DNA of 64,000 nt from Paracoccus cavernae (GCA_030410095.1 JAUFRC010000001.1:2863501-2927500), one strand, 5' to 3'. Shown: positions 40,205 through 52,194, numbered from the stretch's first letter. The notes: generated by a model not told the origin, from the letters alone. Numbers and translations: made by a program.

Positions 40205-42507
40205 ATGTTTCGCAAATCCCGCGTTGTTGCCACTTTGTGGGCGACGACAGCTTTTCTGATGCCCCTGCACGGGGCGGTCATGGCTCAGGACAGAGCGGCC
40301 GAGGCCGGTCAAACCACCGCCCCCACCACCACCGACAAGGCCGGAAACGGGCCTGTCATGCTTGATCCGGTCACGATCTACGCGACGCGGCAGGAGGCCT
40401 CGGTCAGCGATGTCGCGGCCTCGATCACCGTGGTCGACGGCGGCACGCTCGAGGCGCGCGGCCAGGACAGCCTGCAATCCATGGTGCGCTACATGCCCGG
40501 TGTGAACGTGACGCGCACCACCAGCGCGACCGATCCTTTCGCCACTTTCAGCGGCGTGACCATCCGCGGCGTCAGCGGCAACCGCGTCCAGATGATGATC
40601 GACGGCTCGCGCGTGGCCGAGCGCATCACCGACGGCACCCGCGACTATTTCGACTTCAACTTCATCAAACAGGTCGATGTGGTCAAAGGGCCGTCCTCGG
40701 TCCTGTGGGGTTCGGATGCGCTTGGCGGGGTCGTGGCCTTCACCACCATCGACCCCGAGGATGTGTTGCAGGGGCAAGACCGCGCCGGTATCGGCCGTCT
40801 GGCCTTCGATCTGGTCAATGACCAAAGCAGCGCCTCGGTCGCTTTCGCGCAGCGTTTCTCGCCCGATCTGACCGCTTTGATCGGGATCGCGCGCACCGAC
40901 GGACACGAGATAGAGCTGTCGAATGCCCGCGCCGACGGCGGAATTTACGGCTGTCCGCGCGATACGGCGCATGGCGCGATTGCCTGCGACCGTCTGAACC
41001 CTGCCGATATCGCCGCGAACCGCTTGCTGGCGAAGCTGGTCTGGGAGCCCTCGGACGAGCACAAGCTGAGCTTCTCGGCCGATCTGCTGAACCGGCAGAC
41101 CGATGTCGTGCAAAAGGCACAGCTTGGCGCGACGCTGAACTCGATCACGGGCCTTCCGACCGGCGAGATGGTTTACGGCTATGACCGCGCGCTGACCGTC
41201 AAACGCCATCACTACGGCATCGAGCATCTCTGGACGCCGGAAAACGGCTTTGTCGACGAGGTCCGCACCACCTTCTCCTATACGCCCTACAGCACCAGCC
41301 GCCGCGGCCAGAAATGGAGCCGCAACACCAGCGGTCAGGAGGTCATCCTCAACGACCGGCTCGATTATTCCGAGAAATTCTACGAACTCGACATTCAGGC
41401 GGTTTCGCGCTTTGCAACGGGCGGGGCGGATCACGTCGTCACCTGGGGCTTTGACGGCGATCTGACCAAGACCGATTACAGCCGTCTCGACATCACCCGC
41501 AACCTGACCCTCGGCACCGTGACCGAGGTCCGCGCGGGCGGTTTCAACTTCGCCAATTCCGAGACCCGCCGCGCCGATCTTTATGTGCAGGACCATATCA
41601 CGCTGGCCGAAGGCAGGTTGGAACTGACGCCGGGCCTGCGATTTGCGACCTACAAGATCGACCCCAACCCGAATGCCGATTATCAGGTCGTCACCGGCTA
41701 CGAGCCGCGCGAGCGGTCGGACCACGAGGTTCTGGGCAGCTTCGGCGCGATGTACCACCTCAACGACCAGTATACGGTTTGGGCGAACTTCGGTCAGGGC
41801 TTCAAAATGCCGACCGCACAGCAGCTTTACACCTCGGTGCCGGGTACCTTCTTCGACCAGATCCCCGCGCCCGATCTCAAACCCGAAAAGGTCGACAGCT
41901 ACGAGCTGGGCCTGCGTCATCAGGGTGAAAAGTCGAGCTTCGGTATCACGGCCTTCCGCGCGAATTACGACAACTTTATCCAAAGCTTCTATAATCCGCC
42001 GAACACGACGGTTTACACCTACCGCAACCTCTCGTCGGTCAAGGTCTGGGGTGTCGAGCTGGAGGGGCCTACCAGATCCGCGACGATCTGCGCGTGACCG
42101 CATCGGCGGCATGGCAAAAGGGCCGCCAGCGCGCCGAGGCGGGCGCCGAGGAGACCCCGCACAACCTCGCGCCTTTGACCGGCGTGGTCGGTCTGGCTTG
42201 GGATGCGACGCCCGATCTGAGCTTCGAGGTCATCGGCACTTTCGCCAGCCGCGTCAAGGAAACCGCCGAAGAGGATGATTTCAAACCCGCAGGCTACGGC
42301 GTGATCGATGCCTTCGCCTCGTGGAACCTGACCGAGACAGCCGTGCTGAACCTCGGCGTCCAGAACCTCTTCGACAAACGCTATTTCGACGCGAATGCGG
42401 TGAGTTACGGGGTCAATCCCAGCCCGGCGGTTGCGGCGCAGAATCCGCTGGAGCTCCAGACCGCACCGGGCCGGTTCTTTACCGCCTCGATCGACATGCG
42501 GTTCTAG
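40205..42507 (+). CDS. TonB-dependent haemin/haemoglobin receptor (frameshifted)
   Basis: About 767 residues. A signal peptide ending VMAQ is followed by a plug domain (VTIYATRQEASVSD, QSMVRYMPGVNVTR, VVKGPSSVLWGSDALGG) and a long beta-barrel that ends in the C-terminal aromatic FTASIDMRF. The segment with QQLYTSVPGTF and LKPEKVDSYELG is typical of the haemin/transferrin/lactoferrin receptor family. One G is missing near 42067. Haem as substrate is supported by the HutX-like and ChaN genes downstream and by the iron box upstream. Confidence 0.9.
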
Positions 42508-42510
42508 GGA

Positions 42511-44239
42511 ATGGCGGGCAAGTCGGGCCTCGGGCTGACCATCGGACGGGCGGGGCGGCTGGCCTATGCCGCAAGCTCGGGCCCCGCGGCCTGGCGGGGA
42601 TCGCGCTTTACGGCGCGATCCTGTCCCTCAACTTTCTCGGCGTCTGGATCTCGTTGAAGCAGATCACCTGGAGCCGCGATTTCTTTGACGCGCTCGAACA
42701 GGTCGACACCCCCGAGGTCCTGCGTCAGGTCGGCGTTTTCGTCGCGCTGACGGCGGCTTCGGCGGGGGCTTGGCTCATTGCCGATTACCTCAACAAAGGG
42801 CTGGTGATCCGTCTGCGCGAAAGATTGACGGGGCAGGCACTGGCGCTCTGGCTCGGCAATCGGGCCTATTGGATGCTGCGGCCGGGTTACGGCGTGACGC
42901 CGGTCGAGAACCCCGACCAGCGCATCGCCGAGGATTGCGCGCTTTTCGTCCGCCGCTTTCTGGAATTCACGCTCGAGCTGATCTCGCAGGCGGTGGCGAT
43001 CGTCTCTTATGTCGCGCTTTTGTGGTCGCTGTCGGGCTTTGCGCTGCGCTTTGCCGCTTTCGGTTTAGAGATCGAGATCGCGCATTACATGTTCTGGCTG
43101 GCGCCGCTCTATGTCGCGCTGGCCAGCGTGATCACCCATCTGCTCGGCCGCCCGCTCAAGGGGCTTTACTTCGCGCGTGAACGGGTCGAGGGCGATTTCC
43201 GCCATGCTCTCGTGCGGTTGCGCGACAGCGCCGATCAGGTCGCCATGACCGGCGGCGAAGAGGCCGAAGAACGCCGCCTTGCCGCCCGTTTCGCAGCGAT
43301 CCGCGACAACTGGCATCTGATCATGCGGCGCGAGCTGATCATGGGGCTGTTCAACCGGCCCTATTTCCAGACCGTGATGCGGGTGCCGACCTTTCTTGCC
43401 CTGCCGGCCTATCTGGCGGGCGCGCTCACTTTGGGCGGGATGATGCAGCTCGCCTCGGCCTTTACGCAGGTCACGACGACGCTGAGCTGGTTCATCTTCA
43501 ACTACCGCGACCTCTCGGAATTCGTGGCGGTATGCGAGCGGCTGGACGGGCTGATGGCCGCAGCACGCGACCCGCGCCCCTGCCGACCGCGCCACGGCTT
43601 TTGCGCCGCGAGATGTCGAACGACGGCAGCCTGCGGCTGGAAGGGGTGCGGCTGGCGACGCCCGACGGACGCTGGCTCGACAAGATCGCGGGCTATCAGG
43701 TCCGGCGCGGCGCGCGGCTGTGGCTCGCGGGGGCCTCGGGGCAGGGCAAAACCACGCTTTTGTCGGCAATCGCGGGCTACTGGCACTGGGGCGAGGGGCG
43801 CATCACCCTGCCCAAAGGCCGCATGGTCCTGCTGCCTGCGGGCGCGCCGGTTCTGGCCGATGCGATCCTTGCCGCCGCCTGCCACCCCGAGGATCCCGCC
43901 CGCCACGATCCGGCGCGGCTGCGCGCGGTTCTGACGCGGCTCGGGCTGGGGCACCGTCTCGACCCCGAGATGATCGAGACCTCGCTGACCGGCCTGTCGA
44001 TGGGCGAGCGCCAGCGGCTGGGCCTTGCCCGCGCCGTCCTTCTGCGCCCGGATTGGCTGTTGATGGACGAGGCGACCTCGGCGCTCGATCCCGCAGCCGA
44101 GGGCGATCTTCTGGGCTGGCTCGCGGCCGAGCTGCCCGACACGACTTTCATCATGGTCGCCCACCGCCTGCCTGCGGGTATCGCGCTGGACGACACTTTG
44201 CATCTCGGCTCGCAGGGGCCGGAAAGGAAAACCGCATGA
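42511..44239 (+). CDS. SbmA/BacA/YddA-family ABC transporter, permease fused to ATPase (two frameshifts)
   Basis: About 576 residues: an N-terminal six-span domain with the family hallmark ENPDQRIAED and the region around WFIFNYRDLSEF, joined to an ATPase with GASGQGKTTLL, LSMGERQRLGLARA and LLMDEATSALD. This family includes SbmA/BacA-related importers of peptides and, in mycobacteria, of cobalamin. Frameshifts lie near 42577 and 43572. It begins 3 nt after the receptor stop and its own stop overlaps the next ATG. No HmuTUV-type importer is present, so it may carry haem or a haem-linked ligand across the inner membrane; this is inferred. Confidence 0.83.
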
Positions 44240-44939
44240 CCGATACCATCACAGACCTGCCGCCGCGCGCCGTTCTAGCCGCCACACCGCTCGATACGTT
44301 GCGCCAACTGCCTGCGATCGGGCGGCTCATGGTCATCCTGCGCGCCCATGGCGTGACCCATGAGCGGATCGGTGCGGTCGAAGCGGTAAGCACCGATGGC
44401 GGCCGGATCACCTTGTCGGGCGATTGCCATGATGCGCGCATCGACCCCGACGCACTGGCGCGGGTCGAGATCGACCGCAGCTCGGTCATGAACGGCAAAA
44501 GCTTCCCCGCCTCGAATTTCTGGACGGTGCGGGCGACGTCGTGCTCTCGGTCGTCGGCATGGGCGGGGCCGAGCCCTTCGAGGCCGCGCTGGCGGATCTC
44601 GGCCAAAGCACCATCCCCGCGCCCGAAAAGCCCGAGAGCGAAAAGCGCGCGGATCTGGCCGAGGATGATGCGGCGCTTGCCCCGTTCCAGACCTTGCAGG
44701 ACAGGGGTGCCGAAGTGGTCATCGCCATGAGCCGCGCGGGGTTCGACCAGCAATGGCGCGGCGTGATCGAGGCGGTGAAACCCGCGATGGGCTTTCTCAA
44801 CGTCATGACGGCGGATTTCCATCTCCACCTTGCGGGCGGCACGGTTTCGGGCTGGCGCGACGGGCAGGGCGAAAAGATCGCCTTGGGCGAGGGCGGGACA
44901 CCCACCGGACTGCGCCTGATCTCGCAGGCCTTCGCATGA
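44236..44939 (+). CDS. HutX/ChuX-like cytosolic haem carrier (frameshifted)
   Basis: About 234 residues resembling haem-utilisation carrier proteins of the HutX/ChuX/HemS-half type: an N-terminal region with LRQLPAIGRLMVILRAHG and SSVMNGKSFPASNF, and a C-terminal half with FLNVMTADFHLHLAGG. One T or C is missing near 44516. It is coupled by ATGA at both ends. The family match is by overall pattern and context rather than a strict signature, so it is less certain than its neighbours. Confidence 0.7.
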
Positions 44940-45769
44940 GCGCGCCCGTCTCGCCCTGGACCATGGTCGCGACCGGCGAACCCGTCGCCCATGCCGCGCT
45001 GATGAGCGATCTTGCCCGCGCCGATGTCGTGCTTCTGGGCGAGCGTCACGACCGCCCCGCGCATCACCGCTGGCAGATGCATGTCGCGGCGGGCCTTGCC
45101 GCGCATCGCGAGATCGTCATGGGATTCGAGATGTTTCCCGCCCGCCTTGATCCGGTTCTGGCCGAATGGGTGGCCGGCGATCTCTCCGAAGAGATGTTTC
45201 ACGACCGCGTCGAATGGAAAACCGTTTGGGGCTTTCCGATCGACATCTACATGCCGATCTTCCGTTTCTGCCGCGAGACGGGCGTGGCGATGGTCGGCCT
45301 CAACTGCCGCCGCGATCTCGTGCGCGAGGTCGGCGCCGGCGGCTGGGAGGCCGTCCCCGAGGATGCGCGCGAAGGGCTGACACCGGCGCGGCCATCCTCG
45401 CCCGCTTACCGCCGCTTCATCTTCGAGCTGACGGGCGGCGGTGCGCCGAACCGCAAGACCACCTCGCCCGATGATCCCGCCTTCGACCGCTTCGTGCGCG
45501 CGCAAGAGGTCTGGGACCGCAGCTTCGCGACCCGCATCCATCAGGCGAGCCAGCGTGAGGGCCGTCCGTTGGTGCTGGGCGTGATCGGCATGGGCCATCT
45601 GCAATGGGGAGGCGGCGTCGGTTGGCAGCTCGCCGATTTCGGCAGCTACGATTCCCGTGCGCTGATCCCGCAAAGCGCCGATGATCCGGCGCTCGCGCAA
45701 GGCGCGGCGGATGCCGCCTTCCGCCTTCCCGATCCCGAGGCGCGCATCGAATCCACTCCGCGCGGCTGA
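44936..45769 (+). CDS. ChaN-family haem-binding protein
   Basis: An intact 277-residue protein of the ChaN/DUF399 (Tiki/EreA-like) group. It shows DVVLLGERHDRPAHHRWQMH near the start, IVMGFEMFPARLDPVL and VLGVIGMGHLQWGGGV near the end, with conserved His and Glu residues. ChaN homologues bind haem and are encoded with iron-uptake genes. No signal peptide is evident here, unlike the lipoprotein form. It is the last gene of the haem operon, coupled by ATGA to the HutX-like gene. Confidence 0.85.
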   Translation: MSAPVSPWTMVATGEPVAHAALMSDLARADVVLLGERHDRPAHHRWQMHVAAGLAAHREIVMGFEMFPARLDPVLAEWVAGDLSEEMFHDRVEWKTVWGFPIDIYMPIFRFCRETGVAMVGLNCRRDLVREVGAGGWEAVPEDAREGLTPARPSSPAYRRFIFELTGGGAPNRKTTSPDDPAFDRFVRAQEVWDRSFATRIHQASQREGRPLVLGVIGMGHLQWGGGVGWQLADFGSYDSRALIPQSADDPALAQGAADAAFRLPDPEARIESTPRG

Positions 45770-45834
45770 ACTCCGGCCTGCATCCGTTCCCCAACCCTCC
45801 GCGCCATACCGCTGCCGATGCGGCGCGCGAGGAA

Positions 45835-45865
45835 GGCGGCCCCGCAGCTCCCCTGCGGGGCCGCC
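45835..45865. terminator. Perfect hairpin between the convergent haem and inositol operons
   Basis: GGCGGCCCCGCAG and CTGCGGGGCCGCC make a 13-bp perfect stem with a 5-nt loop. There is no T run, so it may rely on Rho or protect 3' ends, but its place between two converging operons fits termination. Confidence 0.65.
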
Positions 45866-45877
45866 CGAGCCGGTGGC

Positions 45878-46681
45878 TCAGGCGTTGTCGCGCTGCCAGA
45901 TCCAGTCGTGATCTGGGTGGTTTTTATAACGCCATTTGCGGATCGGCCCCGCCATGACGTTCAGGTAATACATCTCGTAACCATAGGGCACGCCGCAGGG
46001 ATGATGGCCTTTCGGCACCAAAACGACATCGCCATCGGAAACCGCCATGGTCTCGTCCAGACTGCCGTCCTCGGTGAACACCCGCTGGATGCCGTAGCCC
46101 TGCGCGGGGTTGAGGCGGTGGTAATAGGTCTCCTCGAGATAGGTCATGTTCGGGAAATCATCCTCGTCATGACGATGCGGCGGATAAGAGGACCAGTTCC
46201 CCGAGGGGGTGAAGACTTCGGTCACCAAAAGGCTGTCGGCGTAATCCTCGTTTTCCATCGCGATATTGTTGATGAAACGCGTATTCCCGCCAATGCCGCG
46301 CTGGGTCAACGTGATCCCTTCGGGGCCGATGCGGCGCGCCGGATGCCCGCCCTGCGAGGGGCCGAACAGACTGCCAGAACGACCGGCCCCTCGGCCACCG
46401 CCTGCCAATCCGCACCGGGCGGAAGATACAGGCAATGGGGCGCGCTTTTCTCGAAAACCGAAAGCCGTTCGCCCATCACGCCCCAATCGCGGCCCGCGGC
46501 ACGGATGGGCCTTGCCCTCGACCAAAACGAGGATCACCTCGCGCCCGCCGGTGGTTCCGCTTGCGTCCTCTCCCTCAGCCAACCGCCACAGATCGAAACC
46601 GACATAGCCCCAACCGGCATTCTCGGGGGTGATGTGATGGACAAGGCCCGAGGCCCCCAAGGGCTTGCGCAACAAAGTCAT
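45878..46681 (-). CDS. iolB: 5-deoxy-glucuronate isomerase IolB (two frameshifts)
   Basis: About 268 residues. It converts 5-deoxy-glucuronate to 5-dehydro-2-deoxygluconate in the inositol pathway. Bicupin features include NWSSYPPHRHDEDDFPN with metal-binding histidines and VPKGHHPCGVPYGYEMYYLN near the end. Frameshifts near 46505 and 46352 put the middle (RDWGVMGERLSVFEK) in another frame. The start at 46681 has AAGGA upstream. It is the last gene of the inositol operon. Confidence 0.9.
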   Translation of the reverse strand: MTLLRKPLGASGLVHHITPENAGWGYVGFDLWRLAEGEDASGTTGGREVILVLVEGKAHPCRGPRLGRDGRTAFGFREKRAPLPVSSARCGLAGGGRGAGRSGSLFGPSQGGHPARRIGPEGITLTQRGIGGNTRFINNIAMENEDYADSLLVTEVFTPSGNWSSYPPHRHDEDDFPNMTYLEETYYHRLNPAQGYGIQRVFTEDGSLDETMAVSDGDVVLVPKGHHPCGVPYGYEMYYLNVMAGPIRKWRYKNHPDHDWIWQRDNA

Positions 46682-46712
46682 GACCATTCCTTCCCGCCGC
46701 ACGAAGCCGGCG

Positions 46713-46740
46713 CTTTCTTCATCATGAGAATACCCGAACT
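46713..46740 (-). repeat. Dispersed intergenic element, copy C
   Basis: On the minus strand TTCGGGTATTCTCATGATGA and AGAAAGCG match copies B and D. It sits in the short gap between iolE and iolB. Confidence 0.55.
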
Positions 46741-47629
46741 CACGACAGACCCGCCGCGGCCGCCATCTCCTTGAGGGCGCGGGAACCCATGGTCTGGTAA
46801 AACAGCGGATTGCGCACCGCCGAATCCTGTTCGGCTTCGATCACCAGCCAGCCCTGATAGCCGGCCTTCGCGGCCTCGCGCAGGACGGGGAAAGTCGACA
46901 ATGCCCTCGGGATCGCCCGGAACGGTGAAGACCCCGCGCCGCACCCTCGATGAACGAGAGGTTCCGGGCGAAAACCTCGGCCATCAGGGCGGGGCGGATG
47001 TTCTTGGCGTGGATGTGGCGCACGCGGGCCATGTGGTTGGCGGCCACCCGCGCCGGATCGCCGCCGCCGTACAGGCAATGACCGGTATCAAGCAGCAGGT
47101 TCACCGCCGGTCCGGTTTCGGCCATGAGGCGGTCGATCTCGGCCTCGGTCTGGATCACCGTGCCCATATGGTGGTGATAGCACAGATCGATCCCCTGCCG
47201 CGCGGCCTCTTCGGCCAAAGCGGTGAGGCCCGTCGCAAAGCGCGCCCATTCTGCTTCGGACATCACGGGCCGGTCGTTCAGCCCGATCCCGTCCGTGCCG
47301 TGAATGGTGTTCGAGGTCTCGGCCGCGATCAGCGTCTTTGAACCCGCCGCTTTCAGCATGTCGATAAAGACCTGCATCGCTGCGATCTCGGTCGCGACAT
47401 CATTCACGAGCAGGTTGGTCGAGTGCCAGCCGCCGACGAATTTCAGCCCGTACTCGCCCAGCTTCGCCTTCAGCTCGCCGCCGTCATTGGGCATCTTATG
47501 GCCCTTTTCGATGCCGTCGAAGCCGATGGCGCGGCAGTCGGACAGGCAGTCGTCAAGGCTCAGATGGGCGCCGATGGTCTGGTCGTCGTCATTGGACCAG
47601 GCGATGGGGTTGGTTCCGAAAAGGATCAT
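46740..47629 (-). CDS. iolE: Myo-inosose-2 dehydratase IolE (frameshifted)
   Basis: About 297 residues of xylose-isomerase-like TIM barrel. IolE dehydrates 2-keto-myo-inositol. Conserved segments are [55 protein letters not shown] and [17 protein letters not shown], which hold the metal ligands. Two frame changes lie near 46945 and 46900 in the stretch [15 protein letters not shown] precedes the ATG, 9 nt after the iolD stop. Confidence 0.92.
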
Positions 47630-47637
47630 GATCTGCC

Positions 47638-49478
47638 TCAATTCACCAGCCGCTGACGGGCTGTTCGGGTTTCGTATTCCGCGCGGGCCGCGCGCAGTTT
47701 CTCGGTCGTGCCGACCTCGGGGACGGCAACATCCCACCATGCGCCGCCGATGCCGGTGCCGGTCACGGCCTCGGTGTCGATGACGATCACGCTGGGCGCG
47801 GGGCGGGTGCGGGCGGCGGCAATCGCGGCCTCGAGTTCGGCGATGGAGCCCGCTTTTTCGGCATGGGCCCCCATGGCGCGGGCATGGCCGACAAAGTCGA
47901 TCTCGGGCTGGGTCGCGACATTCGAGCTGGCGTAAAGGTTGTTGAAGGCCTCGCCGCCGGTGCCCTGTTGCAGCCGGTTGATGCAGCCGTAGCCGCGGTT
48001 GTCGGTCAAAACGATGGTGAAGGGCAGGCCCAGCATCACGGCGGTCGCAAGCTCGCTATTGGCCATCATATAGCTGCCGTCACCGAGCATGCAGACCACA
48101 TCCGCATCGGGGCGCGCCATTTTGATCCCCATGGCACCGGCGATTTCATAGCCCATGCAGCTATAGCCGTATTCCATGTGATAGCCGCCCGCATGGGCCC
48201 GCCACAGCGTATGGAGCGAGCCGGGCATGGTGCCGGCCGCGCACATTACCACGGTCGCGGGCAAGGCTTGCCGCTGGACCGCGCCGATCACCTGCGCATC
48301 CGAGGGCAGTCCGTCATGGTTCGGGGCCGCCAGAACCGCATCGGCGCGGGCATACCAATCCTCGCGCAGGGCCGCATCGGGTTCGGGGAAGACCTGATCG
48401 CCAAGCGCGGCCGCTATCCGCGCAATCGCGACGCGGGCATCCGAGACCAGCGGCATCGCGCCGTGTTTGGCCGCATCATAGCCGGTCACGTTGATCGAGA
48501 TCAGCCGCCGTTCGGGGTTGGAAAAGCCCGACCACGAGGCGGTGGTGAAGTCCTGAAAGCGCGTGCCGATCCCGATCACCACATCGGCCCTTGCCGCGAC
48601 CGCATTGGCCGCATCGGTGCCGGTCACGCCGATCGCGCCGAAGTTCAGCGGCTCGGCCCAATCGAGCGCGGATTTGCCCGCCTGCGTCTCGACCACGGGG
48701 ATGCGGTGCTTTCTGGCGAAATCCAGAAGCGCGGTTTCGGCCCCCGAATAGATCACCCCGCCGCCCGCGACGATGACCGGCGCTTTGGCGGATTTGATCG
48801 CGGTGATGACCTCGGCGATCTCGAAGGCATCGGGGACGGGGCGGCGGATGCGCCAGATCTTCGGGGTGAAAAAGGCCTCGGGCCAATCGTACCCCTCGGC
48901 CTGCACGTCCTGGCAGAAGGCCAAAGTCACCGGCCCGCAATTGGCGGGATCGGTCATCACCTGCATGGCGCGGGGCAGGGCGGTCAGAAGTTGCTCGGGT
49001 CGGGTGATGCGGTCGAAGTAACGGCTGACGGGGCGGAAACAATCATTGGCCGAGACCGTGCCGTCGTCGAAGTCCTCGATCTGTTGCAGCACCGGATCGG
49101 GGCGGCGGTTGGCGAAGACATCGCCGGGGACCAGCAGGACCGGCAGGCGGTTCACATGCGCAAGCGCCGCCGCCGTCACCATATTCGTGGCCCCGGTCCG
49201 ATGGAGGAAGTCACGGCCATCGCCCGCTTGCGCTTGTGCGCCTTGGCATAGGCGATCGCGGCATGGGCCATGGTCTGCTCGTTTTGGCCACGCAGCGTCG
49301 GAAGATCCGCGCCGATCCCGTGCAAAGCCTCGCCCAGACCGGCAACATTGCCGTGCCCGAAGATCGCCCAGACGCCGTCGATGAAGCGCTCGCCTTCTTC
49401 GGTCATTTGCACCGAAAGCCAGCGCACCATGGCTTGGGCGGCGGTCAGGCGGATGGTGGTTGGTCGGGTCGCGTTCAT
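47638..49478 (-). CDS. iolD: 3D-(3,5/4)-trihydroxycyclohexane-1,2-dione hydrolase IolD (frameshifted)
   Basis: About 613 residues of the thiamine-diphosphate enzyme family. IolD opens the ring of the trihydroxycyclohexanedione to 5-deoxy-glucuronate. The ThDP motif is [18 protein letters not shown], and [18 protein letters not shown] and [11 protein letters not shown] are typical of IolD. One G is missing near 49194 within SSIGPGATNMV. The ATG overlaps the iolC stop as ATGA. Confidence 0.93.
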
Positions 49479-51384
49479 GCCTGCGCCTCCTTGCGTGATT
49501 GATCCCACAGCGCGCACAGGCTGCGGTAGCGGTCGGCCATTGCTGTGACGGCGGCTTCGTCGCCGATTTCGCGGGCCATCCATGCTTTCGCGACATCCGC
49601 GAAGATGGTCCGGCCGACGGCAAAGCCGCGCACCAGCTCGTGGCGGGCCGCTTTGGCGAAGCTGGCGGCCAGCTCTGCCTCGGGGGCGTCGAGGCCCAGA
49701 ACCAGAATGCCGCGCAGATAGGTGTCATGTTCGAGGATCGTCTTGACGGTCCGCTCCCAAGCCGCATCGGTTTTCAGCGGTTCGAGCTTCCACCAATCGG
49801 GATAGACGCCGATCTCGTACCAGCGCGCGATCAGGCGGGCGGTGGTCTCGTCATCGACCGGCGCGACCTTGGAGGGGATGATCTCGAGCAGAAACTCCAG
49901 ATCATTGGCCCGCGCCGCCGCATAAAGCCGCGAGACGGTGGCCTCTTGATCGGCGCGCATGTCGGGGCTGTCGTCGGGATGGCAGAAGCACAGGACCTTG
50001 ACGGTCTGGCCCGCGGGCCATTCGACCAGTCCTTCGTTCGAGGCACCCAGTTCCGGCTCCAGCCGCAGGGGTCGCGAGCCCGGCAGTTCGGCGGGACGCC
50101 CGACCCAAAGGCCGCTGCTGGATGCCGCATGAAGCGCGGGACGGCCCAGCCGGTCGTCGCAAAGGATGCCGTAGCCCTCGCGCCCGTCCTGCACCTGTCG
50201 CGTCGCTTCGAGGCACAGCGCCTTGAAGGCACCGATCCGCTCTTTGGTCGCGCCCGCCATGTCTTCGAACTGCATGCGGTGATCGAAGGCGAAGGCGCGC
50301 AGATCGCCGCGCAAGGGATGCAGGTTCGTCGCGCGGTGGATGCGGGCAAGCTCGCTGTCTTGGCGCAGGGCCTTTTGCCGGATGCCGCGCGCAAGGAAGA
50401 ACTGCAGCTCCTCCCAGCTGGGATAGGCGGGGTGCAGCCGTGGCGGCTGACCGCAAAGGCGCCGCAGGCATTGGCGTATTTGAGTGCGACCGGCCATTCC
50501 TCGCCGTCGAGCCAGCCTTTCAAAAGCCCCGACATGAAGCCGTCGCCCGCGCCCAGCACGTTGAAGACCTCGATCGGGAAGCCGGGGCCGGTCTGGCCGT
50601 CGGACCAATCCCCGACCGCGCCGGTGAAAGCCACGGCCCCCGCCGCACCGCGTTTGCACACCAGCACCGCCTTGGAGACCGCGCGGACATTGCGCAACGC
50701 CTGCAATGTGTCGGTGCTGCCGCCCGCGATGTGGAACTCCTCTTCGGTGCCGACGATCAGGTCGAACAGCGCCAGATGCGCCTGAAGCTTCGCGGTGACG
50801 GCGGCGCTTTCGATAAAGCGGTTCTCCCCGTCGCCATGGCCCGACAGCCCCCAAAGGTTGGGGCGGTAGTCGATATCCAGCGCGGTGCGCGCACCGTTTT
50901 CGCGGGCAAGGCGCAGCGCCTTGAGGACGGCGGCCTCGGTGCGCGGATGCGACAGATGGGTGCCGGTCGCCACAACCGCGCGGGCGCGGGCGATGAAATC
51001 GGGATCGATATCATCCTCGGAAAGCGCCATATCGGCGCAATTCTCGCGGTAGAAAATCAGCGGGAAGCTGTCCTCGTTGCGGATGCCCAGCAGCACAAGC
51101 GCGGTCAGACGCTCGGGGTCGGTCACCACGCCGCCGGTATCGACACCTTCGCGGGCGAGTTCTTCCAGCAGGAAGCGCCCCATATGCTCGTCGCCGACGC
51201 GGGTGATCAGCGCCGATTTCAGCCCCAGTCGCGCGGTGCCCGTCGCCATATTGGTGGGCGAGCCGCCGACATATTTGTTGAAGCTGCGCATGTCTTCGAG
51301 CCGTCCGCCGACCTGCGCGCCGTAAAGATCGACCGATGAGCGGCCGATGGTGATCAGATCAAGGGTCTTGGTCATCTTGTCCAT
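49475..51384 (-). CDS. iolC: 5-dehydro-2-deoxygluconokinase IolC fused to a DUF2090 aldolase-like domain (frameshifted)
   Basis: About 636 residues. The N-terminal 320 form a PfkB kinase (KYVGGSPTNMATGTARLGLK at the substrate side and FNVLGAGDGFMSGLLKGW with the catalytic Asp). The C-terminal half is DUF2090, linked to the phospho-aldolase step, with QFEDMAGATKERIGAFK and WWKLEPLKTDAAWERTV. The fusion would carry out the last two inositol-specific steps, giving dihydroxyacetone phosphate and malonate semialdehyde. One base is missing near 50428. An alternative start lies at 51375. Confidence 0.9.
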
Positions 51385-52187
51385 TTCGCGTCAGGAGGCA
51401 TCCCGCGCGAGCGCGCTGCACATAGCCCATGCTTGCGCGCAGGGCGGCCTCGATATTGGGGATGGCATGGGTCAGGGGCGAGAAGGGCTCGAAGCTGAAA
51501 GGCCCGTCATAGCCGTCGGCAAGAAGCGCGCGGATCTGGTCGATATTGCCCAGAATGTCGCGACCATCGAGAAGCTGGCGGTGCTCGTCCTCGATTTTGG
51601 CCAAGGGCAGGTCTGGGTCGATCACGCCCGAGATATGCACAAGGCCGGTGCGGTGGGGGTAGAGCACCGCTTCGTCCGAGAGGTGGTGGTGGAACGTGTC
51701 GTGGAGGAGGGCGAAGGCGCCGAAGCCGCCGGCCTCGGTGATGGCGGCAATCGCCTCGTCCTTGCGGCGCAAGGACGATCGCGGAAAGCCCAAGGGCTCG
51801 ACCAGCCCCTGATGCCCCGCGCGGCAAGGATCGGGCGCAGATTGTCGAGCGCCTCGACATTTTGCGAATGGCTGACGGCGCGGTCCTCGTTGAGGGGACA
51901 CATCACCAAAGCGCCGATCCCCGCTTCGGCGGCATAATCGGCCAGGCGCGCGGCGCGCTCGCCCAGTTCGGGCGACCAGAGGTTGAACGGGTAGAGCGCG
52001 TTGATCGAGAGGATGGCGATGCCGCGATCCTCGGCCATGGCATGCAGGTCGCGCGCCGCGATCTGCCCACCACATCGGGCAGATCGTTGCGGATCTCGAC
52101 CTCGCGGATCCCGAGCCGCGTCGCCATGGCGAAGAACTCCGCCACGGGCATTGCGGGCGCGGTGATATGGTTGAGGGCAAAACGCAT
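51359..52187 (-). CDS. Sugar phosphate isomerase/epimerase-like TIM barrel, IolI/IolH type (two frameshifts)
   Basis: About 276 residues of the AP-endonuclease-2 (xylose isomerase-like) fold. It starts MRFALNHITAPAMPVAEFF, continues ILSINALYPFNLWS and GIGALVMCPLNED, and has the metal-ligand stretches LLHDTFHHHL and HISGVIDPDL, ending near FSFEPFSP. IolI isomerises inososes and IolH is a close relative; both occur in inositol operons. Frameshifts lie near 52068 and 51810. The frame overlaps iolC by 26 nt, and a further shift could end it earlier. Confidence 0.82.
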
Positions 52188-52194
52188 GGCGGCC

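Noticed and set aside
40085..42112. A 675-codon open frame on the minus strand opposite the TonB receptor
   Set aside because: Same reason; the plus strand shows a signal peptide, plug and barrel with a consistent frame.
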